This document shows, in pieces, positions 58,509 to 64,000 of a stretch of 64,000 nucleotides of DNA. Position 1 is the first letter of the stretch, and each line of letters opens with the position of its first letter. Below the pieces are notes generated by a model, which was not told the origin of the DNA, made no database searches, and worked only from the letters and a program-made list of their open reading frames with translations. The stretch comes from Streptomyces sp. HB132. GTDB taxonomy: Bacteria > Actinomycetota > Actinomycetes > Streptomycetales > Streptomycetaceae. The translations under genes and the position numbers were made by a program. Location of the stretch: assembly GCF_016909575.1 (NCBI RefSeq), contig NZ_JAFBGA010000007.1:186001-250000 (forward strand), in the 5' to 3' direction.

Positions 58509-59474
58509 ATGAGCAATCTCGATCGCCAGGCCGCACTCTCCGTCTGCGGAGGACGCGGCTTCGTCGTCGCCGAACCGGTACGTGAACTCCTCGCCCCGCG
58601 CCGCGTCCAACTGGGCGAGTCCACCGAGGTACGCAGACTGCTGCCCAACCTGGGGCGCCGCATGGTCGGTGCCTGGGCCTTCGTGGATCACTACGGCCCT
58701 GACGACATCGCCGACGAGCCCGGGATGCAGGTGCCACCGCACCCGCACATGGGCCTGCAGACGGTCAGCTGGCTGCACGACGGGGAGGTCCTGCACCGCG
58801 ACAGCCTGGGCAGTCTCCAGCAGATCCGGCCGCGGGAACTGGGCCTCATGACGTCCGGAAGGGCCATCAGCCACTCCGAGGAGAGTCCGAAGCCGCACGC
58901 CAGATTGCTGCACGGTGCCCAGCTCTGGGTTGCCCTGCCCGACGCGGACCGGCATGTGGAGCCGCACTTCCAGCACCACACCGAGCTGCCCACCGTCACG
59001 GCCCCGGGCCTCACCGCCACCGTGATCCTGGGCGAACTCGACGGAGCCGTATCGCCGGGCAAGGCCTACACGCCGATCGTCGGAGCGGACCTGGCCCTGA
59101 CCGCCGGCGCCGAAGCCCGGTTGCCGCTGGACCCCGACTTCGAGTACGCGGTGCTCTCGATGTCCGGTGAAGCCGAGGTCGACGGTGTCCCGGTCCTGCC
59201 CGGGTCGATGCTCTACCTCGGCTGCGGCCGCACCGAACTGCCGCTGCGCGCCGCTTCCGACGCCGGACTGATGCTTCTCGGCGGCGAGCCGTTCGAGGAG
59301 GAGATCGTCATGTGGTGGAACTTCATCGGGCGCTCCCACGAGGAGATCGAGGACGCCCGCCAGGCGTGGGCGGCGGGCTCCCGTTTCGGTGAGGTGCACG
59401 GCTACGACGGCGGCAGGCTGTCTGCTCCCGCACTGCCGCCCGTGGCCCTCAAGCCGCGTGGGCGGGTGCGCTGA
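58509..59474 (+). CDS. Pirin-family protein
   Basis: Cupin-type metal protein of 321 residues; bacterial pirins act as quercetinases or as redox-sensing regulators. N-terminal cupin metal ligands in PPHPHMGLQTVSWL and AISHSEESP, with the family block GAWAFVDHYGPDDIADEPGM before them. The C-terminal half includes LWVALPDADRHVEPHFQHH and the C-terminal cupin FEEEIVMWWNFIGRSHEE. The ATG at 58509 gives the standard N-terminus; a GTG three codons upstream is possible. Confidence 0.92.
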   Translation: MSNLDRQAALSVCGGRGFVVAEPVRELLAPRRVQLGESTEVRRLLPNLGRRMVGAWAFVDHYGPDDIADEPGMQVPPHPHMGLQTVSWLHDGEVLHRDSLGSLQQIRPRELGLMTSGRAISHSEESPKPHARLLHGAQLWVALPDADRHVEPHFQHHTELPTVTAPGLTATVILGELDGAVSPGKAYTPIVGADLALTAGAEARLPLDPDFEYAVLSMSGEAEVDGVPVLPGSMLYLGCGRTELPLRAASDAGLMLLGGEPFEEEIVMWWNFIGRSHEEIEDARQAWAAGSRFGEVHGYDGGRLSAPALPPVALKPRGRVR

Positions 59475-59947
59475 GATGCAGTGAAGTGTGTGTGAGGACC
59501 GGTGCACTCCGGGCGGACACGAGGTCCGCCAAGCGGTCGACGGCCCTTAACCGCCGCAGTGCCGGCTCCCGGCCGAGTGGCCCGCCACCGAGCCGGACCC
59601 CTCCGGTCCCGGCTCTCTCCAACTTGCCGGCACGGCGACACCAGCCCGCGCACCCTCCCGTCAGCCGCGCCGGGCCGGGTCCGCAGCCCGCGGATCCGCC
59701 GGGAGATCCGCGCCGACATCCACGAAGCGTGTTCTCGTCCTCGGATGCGCGCGGCATCGCACCATCCGGTGAGGACTGCGCCCGAAACAGGCGAGGTCTT
59801 CACCCTGGCGCCGGACGTCGAGGGATCGGCGTCCGTTTCTCCACCGTCGTCCGGGACGGAGACATCGCAGGGAGGCCCCATGAGGACGGTGACCCGGCCA
59901 GGAGCGTGCACGGAAGCGCTTGCGTCGGAACCCCCGACGGCGGCATG
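59475..59947. other. 473-bp gap between pirin and universal stress protein genes
   Basis: No conserved gene recognised. It contains a 25-codon frame with a good ribosome site at its right end (annotated separately). Confidence 0.5.
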
Positions 59948-59957
59948 TCACCGGTGA
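59880..59957 (+). CDS. Possible 25-residue ORF
   Basis: ATG preceded by GGGAGG at 4 nt, encoding MRTVTRPGACTEALASEPPT and five more residues (AACHR) before TGA. It overlaps the last 10 bp of the convergent universal stress protein gene. The good ribosome site is the only support; it may be the truncated start of a lost gene. Confidence 0.25.
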   Translation: MRTVTRPGACTEALASEPPTAACHR

Positions 59958-60823
59958 GCGACGACCGCGACGGGGCTTGAGGCGTGGTGGAGGACGTTGT
60001 GGGTGACCGGTCCGACATGGGGGCCCACCGAGGACCTGCGGATGCGTCGTCCGACGACGACGAGATCCGCGCCGGCTCCGCTCTCCAGGATCTGGCCCGC
60101 GGCTCGGCCGGTCGTCACCCGTACGTCGACGCGGACGGCCGGCCACCTCTGCCGCCAGGGCGCGATGAGGTCGCTCAGCTTCGCCTCCACCTGGCGTGTG
60201 AGCTGATCCGTGACCGCGGGTTCGTAAGCCATCCCGGAGCCGTACAACGGGGGAGCCGCGGCACTGTGCAGCACACACAGCGGGCACGCGCGGTGTGCCG
60301 CCTCCTCGAAGGCGAACGCGAGGGGGGCGTCGCTCGGCCGGTCGGTGTCGATTCCTACGACGACCGGACCGTACGCACCGTGGCCCCGCGCCTCGCGCTC
60401 AGCCTCCTGCGTCCCGCGTACGAGTACGACGGGCCGCTCCGACCCCCGAACCACCGCCAGGCCGACGGAACCGAGGACGTGACCGGAGACGGTTCCCAGC
60501 CCCCGGGACCCCAGGACGAGCATCTCGGACGTGGGGGCCACTTCGGTGAGCGCGACGCCCGGCGGACCGTCGACCGCCATCGTGCTGACCCGCAGGTGCG
60601 GATGAGCCCCGCGCAGTGCGTCCGAGGCATCGGCAAGGAGCGCCTCGGCCCACCGCTCACGTGCGTCGGTTCCGCCGACGCGGAAGCCGACGGGGGACGG
60701 CCCCTCCTCGCAGTGGACGAGAAGGAGGGGCCGTTCCCGCAGGATCGCCTCCCGCGCGGCCCAGTGAGCCGCGGCGGCGCTCTCGGCGGATCCGTCCAGA
60801 CCGACGGCGATGCTCTGGTTCAT
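59948..60823 (-). CDS. Two-domain universal stress protein
   Basis: Cytoplasmic protein of 291 residues with two UspA domains (about 1-140 and 150-291). The first has the ATP-binding signature GSRGLGTVSGHVLGSVG (G-x2-G-x9-G-S); the second has only a degenerate form, GRRIRRSSVGPHVGPVTHN. N-terminal IAVGLDGSAESAAAAHWAAR is typical. Tandem Usp proteins are major members of DosR-type hypoxia regulons in actinobacteria, and a DevR/DevS-like pair lies 2 kb away. ATG follows GGAGG-type sequence. Confidence 0.93.
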   Translation of the reverse strand: MNQSIAVGLDGSAESAAAAHWAAREAILRERPLLLVHCEEGPSPVGFRVGGTDARERWAEALLADASDALRGAHPHLRVSTMAVDGPPGVALTEVAPTSEMLVLGSRGLGTVSGHVLGSVGLAVVRGSERPVVLVRGTQEAEREARGHGAYGPVVVGIDTDRPSDAPLAFAFEEAAHRACPLCVLHSAAAPPLYGSGMAYEPAVTDQLTRQVEAKLSDLIAPWRQRWPAVRVDVRVTTGRAAGQILESGAGADLVVVGRRIRRSSVGPHVGPVTHNVLHHASSPVAVVAHR

Positions 60824-61208
60824 GAAGGGCCTCCTCGCCCTCTGCCGAACCCGCTCAGTTGTCCGGGGCCAGTGCGTGCCCCGGGAGCCCGCACCCCGGC
60901 GGCCCGGTCACCCCCACTGTCGGCGCTCGGGCCGGGCGGGGGAAGGGCCGTGCGGACCTGTTTCAGGACCGAGAGGCCGCGGTCACTGCTGTACCCGGCG
61001 TGACGTGACCGGTTACGCGGAACACGGGGCCACGACGCTCCACCCGCCCGTTCGCCCACGGCCCCTCCGCGCCCGACCGCGGTGGCACCCCGGTCGTGTG
61101 CGCCGGGGGCGGAGTGGTCCCGGTCGGGTGCCGACCGGCCCAAGCGTCGCGACGTCCCCGTTGGGAGTGTGGTGACAGGCGCTTCGAGCAGCGGAGAGGG
61201 ACGACGTC
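60824..61208. promoter_or_regulatory. Divergent promoter region of the stress protein and dehydrogenase genes
   Basis: 385 bp with no gene. CCGGGGC-8 nt-GCCCCGG at 60863-60884 is a perfect 7-bp inverted repeat 40 bp before the stress protein start. Its GGGGCC...GGCCCC form is loosely like a DevR box (GGGAC...GTCCC), but the match is too weak to assign. Confidence 0.4.
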
Positions 61209-62288
61209 ATGAAGGCACTGGTTTTCCACGGCGAGGGGCAGAAGTCCTGGCAGGACGTCCCCGACCCCGGCATCCAAGACGCCGGCGACGCGGTGATCCG
61301 TGTCGACGCCGTCACCATCTGCGGAACGGATCTGCACATCATGAAGGGAGACGTGCCCGAGGTGACCCCCGGCACCGTCCTCGGCCACGAGGCGGTGGGC
61401 GAGGTGGTGGAGACAGGAGGCGACGTGCGGAGCGTACGGCCGGGCGACCGGGTGCTGGTCTCCTGCATCAGCGCCTGCGGCCGCTGTCGCTTCTGCCGCG
61501 AGAACCGCTTCGGGCAGTGCCTGGGCGGAGGCGGCTGGATCCTGGGCCACCTGATCGACGGCACACAGGCCGAATACGTCCGTGTGCCCTTCGCCGACCT
61601 CTCCGTCCATCCGCTTCCCCATGCCGTGAGCAGCGAGGACGCCGTCCTGCTCGCGGACATATTCCCGACGGCGTACGAGGTGGGCGTGCTGAGCGGGCGC
61701 GTGGGGCCGGGCGACACGGTCGTGGTCGTCGGGGCAGGCCCCATCGGGCTCGCTACCATCGCGACCGCCCGCCTGTACACCCCGCGCAGAATCATCGCGG
61801 TCGACTTCGCACAGTCGCGGCTGGAGGCCGCGCGCGCCATGGGTGCGGACGTCACCGCAGGGGCCGACGAGGACCCCGAGATTCTGGTCGGCGATCTGAC
61901 GAACGGTCTGGGCGCCGACGTGGTCGTCGAAGCAGTCGGGGTTCCCGAGACCTTCGAGCAGTGCATGCGGATGGTGCGACCCGTCGGCAGGGTCGCCAAT
62001 GTGGGCGTGCACGGCAAACCGGCGGCGCTTCACCTGGAGAGCCTCTGGTCGAAGGACGTGACCATCACGACCGGACTGGTGGACACCTGTTCCACCCCGC
62101 TGCTGCTGGAGATGATGGCGGCCGGCCGGCTCCCCGCGGCACCCGCGCTGGTCACGCACCGCTTCACGCTCCCGCAGATGGAGGAGGCGTACGACGTCTT
62201 CTCCGGCGCCGCCGGCACAGGTGCGCTGAAGGTGGTACTCGGCGCGTCCTCGCACGACGAGGTCTCGGTGCCCGCCCAGGCTCCCTGA
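61209..62288 (+). CDS. Zinc-dependent alcohol dehydrogenase
   Basis: Medium-chain dehydrogenase of 359 residues. Catalytic zinc ligands in VTICGTDLHIMKG and VLGHEAVGEV; structural zinc site CISACGRCRFCRENRFGQC; NAD motif VVGAGPIGLATIATARL followed by an Asp in IIAVDFAQSRLE, which favours NAD over NADP. GTGGDIVVE-type block replaced by LGADVVVEAVGVPETFE. Similar enzymes stand in DosR-type stress regulons. The ATG is preceded by GAGAGGGA. Physiological alcohol unknown. Confidence 0.92.
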   Translation: MKALVFHGEGQKSWQDVPDPGIQDAGDAVIRVDAVTICGTDLHIMKGDVPEVTPGTVLGHEAVGEVVETGGDVRSVRPGDRVLVSCISACGRCRFCRENRFGQCLGGGGWILGHLIDGTQAEYVRVPFADLSVHPLPHAVSSEDAVLLADIFPTAYEVGVLSGRVGPGDTVVVVGAGPIGLATIATARLYTPRRIIAVDFAQSRLEAARAMGADVTAGADEDPEILVGDLTNGLGADVVVEAVGVPETFEQCMRMVRPVGRVANVGVHGKPAALHLESLWSKDVTITTGLVDTCSTPLLLEMMAAGRLPAAPALVTHRFTLPQMEEAYDVFSGAAGTGALKVVLGASSHDEVSVPAQAP

Positions 62289-62297
62289 AGGAGCGCT

Positions 62298-62317
62298 GCC
62301 CGGCCGGCCAGCCGGGC
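62298..62317. terminator. Bidirectional terminator
   Basis: GCCCGGC and GCCGGGC with a 6-nt loop between the convergent dehydrogenase and response-regulator genes. Confidence 0.5.
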
Positions 62318-62351
62318 TCAGGCGGCGAACCGGCGAACGCCGGAAGCGGAA

Positions 62352-63047
62352 TCAGCGGTCCGTTTGCTCGCGGTCGTGCGCCTGTGTCGCGATGACCGCG
62401 GCCTGCACCCTGCGCTCCACGCCGAGCTTCGACAGCAGACGGGAGATGTGGTTCTTCACCGTCTTCTCGGACAGGTAGAGCCTCTTGCTGATCTGCCGGT
62501 TGGTGAGCCCTTCACCGATGAGGTCCAGGACCGCGCGTTCCCGGTCGGACAGCACCGACAGCCGTTCGTCCCCCTCCGGGTGCGCCGAGGCGGGAGAACG
62601 CAGCGAGCGCATGAGGTGGGCCGTGGTCGTCGGGTCCAGCATCGACTGCCCGGTGGCCACCGTTCGCACGGCCGCCACGAGATCCACTCCCTTGATCTCC
62701 TTGAGCACGTAGCCCGCGGCGCCCGCCATGATGGAGTCGAGCAAGGCCTCCTCCTCGTCGAACGACGTCAGCATGAGGCAGGCGAGATCCGGCATGCGCG
62801 AACGCAGTTCCCGGCAGACGGTTATCCCGTCGCCGTCCGGCAGCCGGACGTCGAGAACGGCGACATCGGGGCGGAGCGCCGGACCCCGGGCAACGGCCTG
62901 CTGCGCGGTCTCCGCCTCTCCCACCACGGTGAGATCCGGCTCGGAGTCGAGCAGGTCACGCAGGCCGCAGCGCACCACCTCATGGTCGTCGAGCACGAAG
63001 ACCCGGGTGAGTCCTTCTCCAGCGACACCGGCCCGTTCGTCTGTCAT
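62352..63047 (-). CDS. DevR/DosR-like NarL-family response regulator
   Basis: Response regulator of 231 residues. Receiver domain about 15-135 with acidic pair VLDDHEVV, phosphoacceptor Asp66 in VAVLDVRLPDG and a conserved Lys in YVLKEIKGVDL. LuxR-type helix-turn-helix at about 160-220 with LSDRERAVLDLIGEGLTNRQ and LYLSEKTVKNHISRLLSKLG. The insertion-free receiver and the linker sequence match the DevR group that pairs with GAF-domain kinases, one of which is divergent from it. Likely targets are the stress protein and dehydrogenase genes nearby. Confidence 0.9.
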   Translation of the reverse strand: MTDERAGVAGEGLTRVFVLDDHEVVRCGLRDLLDSEPDLTVVGEAETAQQAVARGPALRPDVAVLDVRLPDGDGITVCRELRSRMPDLACLMLTSFDEEEALLDSIMAGAAGYVLKEIKGVDLVAAVRTVATGQSMLDPTTTAHLMRSLRSPASAHPEGDERLSVLSDRERAVLDLIGEGLTNRQISKRLYLSEKTVKNHISRLLSKLGVERRVQAAVIATQAHDREQTDR

Positions 63048-63248
63048 TGCTGCCCCTGTACCCGTCGTGGCACCACGACGCGCCACGTGAACCCGTTGCA
63101 CGGCCAGTATCCCTCCGTGTAGCCGGTTCGGCTCGGCACGTCGGTAGCACGGTCCGTTCCTGCCCCTGCCCGGAGGGCGCGGCTTCTCCCTGCCGGTCAT
63201 ACGGTGGTAGGCGAGGCAGTTCCCCGGCGTCACAGGAGGGTGGCCGTC

Positions 63249-64000
63249 GTGAGTGAAGGCGATCCGGGCGCCGACGCGTGGACACACGCCCAGTCGCGGA
63301 CGCATGAGCTGCTGAGCCGGCTCCAGGCCCGCCTGGACGCCGCCCGTGTCTCCCAGGACCAGATCCACAGCCTCCTGGAGGCGGTCCTGTCGGTAGGCCG
63401 TGAACTCGAACTCTCGCAAGTCCTGCGCCGCATAGTGCAGGAGGCGACCGTCCTCGTCGACGCCGAATACGGCGCCCTCGGTGTGGTCGGTGAGGACCAC
63501 CGCCTCTCGGAGTTCATACCCGTGGGCGTGGACGACGAGCAATGGGCGGCGATAGGCGCGCTGCCCGTCGGGCACGGCCTGCTCGGCGAACTGATCCGCC
63601 ACCCGGAACCGCTCCGGCTGGCCGAACTGGCCGCGCACCCGTCGTCGTACGGCTTCCCGCCGCATCACCCGCAGATGCATTCCTTCCTGGGCGTCCCGAT
63701 CCGCGTACGGGGGCAGGTCTTCGGCAACCTCTACCTCACGCAGAAGCGCGGTGCCCGGGAGTTCGACGCGGAGGACGAGTCGTTGCTGCTCACCCTGGCC
63801 GTAGCCGCGGGCATCGCCATCGAGAACTCACGACTCTACGAGGAGTCCTGCCGCCGTGAACGCTGGCTGGCCGCGGGCTCCGAAGTCACCAACAGTCTGC
63901 TGTCGGACTGCCCCCGGGCCGAGGTGATGGCCCTGATCCTCAGGCGCGCACGAGCGAACGTGTCCGCGGACCTGGGGCTGATCGCGATTCCTGTCGAGGG
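63249..64000 (+). CDS. DevS/DosS-like GAF-domain sensor histidine kinase (N-terminal part)
   Basis: First 250 residues of a cytoplasmic sensor kinase that continues beyond the window. GAF-A (about 55-205) contains LVDAEYGALGVVGED, LAAHPSSYGFPPHHPQMHSF and LGVPIRVRGQVFGNLYLTQK. In mycobacterial DosS the heme iron is held by a His in the matching HPPM segment, and His139/His140 are present here, so heme binding and sensing of oxygen, NO or CO is plausible. The second GAF domain begins near residue 220. AGGAGGG precedes the GTG. Divergent from the DevR-like gene by 201 bp. Confidence 0.88.
   Translation, partial: MSEGDPGADAWTHAQSRTHELLSRLQARLDAARVSQDQIHSLLEAVLSVGRELELSQVLRRIVQEATVLVDAEYGALGVVGEDHRLSEFIPVGVDDEQWAAIGALPVGHGLLGELIRHPEPLRLAELAAHPSSYGFPPHHPQMHSFLGVPIRVRGQVFGNLYLTQKRGAREFDAEDESLLLTLAVAAGIAIENSRLYEESCRRERWLAAGSEVTNSLLSDCPRAEVMALILRRARANVSADLGLIAIPVE

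Noticed and set aside
60863..60884. Inverted repeat before the stress protein gene, considered as a DevR box
   Set aside because: The match to GGGAC...GTCCC is too poor to claim; kept only as an unassigned palindrome.

Overview
The window is very GC-rich DNA with actinobacterial gene style: GTG and TTG starts, many ATGA/GTGA start-stop overlaps, twin-arginine and Sec exports, and a Streptomyces-type isorenieratene carotenoid cluster. It looks like a stretch of a Streptomyces (or close relative) chromosome. It is accessory in character: carbohydrate use, secreted enzymes, pigment, stress genes and several decayed genes. I see no rRNA, tRNA, insertion sequence, phage gene or CRISPR array.

Layout. 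0-3 kb: a ferredoxin/ferredoxin-reductase pair behind a TetR gene, then a second TetR gene, each with a clear palindromic operator. 3-7.3 kb: S9 peptidase and three small conserved proteins (DUF3159, GPP34, DUF4396). 7.4-15.7 kb: a Tat-exported GxGYxYP protein, a frameshifted phosphodiesterase, and a hexuronate-type operon (GntR/FCD regulator, 33-bp operator, lipoprotein, two permeases, mannonate dehydratase). 15.8-19.6 kb: an XRE/MmyB-type regulator divergent from a zinc alcohol dehydrogenase, and a GT39-like membrane glycosyltransferase. 20-28.6 kb: secreted proteins (PA14/propeller/CBM6/DUF1080; GH16 with a ricin-type domain; alpha/beta hydrolase), Dps, and an in-frame fusion of pobA to the end of a major-facilitator transporter gene. 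28.9-34.2 kb: a YeeE-type sulfur transporter, an OmpR/histidine-kinase pair, and a class F sortase behind a probable cell-wall substrate. 34.6-41.8 kb: GH92 mannosidase, aldo/keto reductase, an orphan kinase-fold protein, GH43 beta-xylosidase and an acetyltransferase.

42.2-51.7 kb is the carotenoid locus: two convergent, translationally coupled operons, crtE-crtI-crtB-Rieske protein and FAD oxidoreductase-crtY-crtT-crtU, whose stop codons are 3 nt apart. Together they predict GGPP to phytoene to lycopene to beta-carotene to isorenieratene. The Rieske protein and the extra FAD oxidoreductase have no settled role in that route.

52-56 kb holds several damaged genes: a gvpU-like gene broken by an exact 35-bp tandem duplication, a flavodoxin-family gene with three frameshifts, and a pyridoxal-phosphate decarboxylase cut to its first ~95 residues, among intact cardiolipin-synthase-like and isochorismatase-like genes. 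56-64 kb carries stress and redox genes (SDR, phosphoesterase, TPR, pirin, two-domain universal stress protein, zinc dehydrogenase) and ends in a divergent DevR/DevS-like pair, a set that resembles an actinobacterial hypoxia/dormancy module.

The main regulatory reading is a set of near-perfect palindromes: LacI-type sites shared by the GH92 and GxGYxYP genes, paired LacI-type sites 157 bp apart before GH43, a DasR-like site before GH16, and the GntR operator of the uronate operon. Cognate LacI or DasR genes are not in the window.
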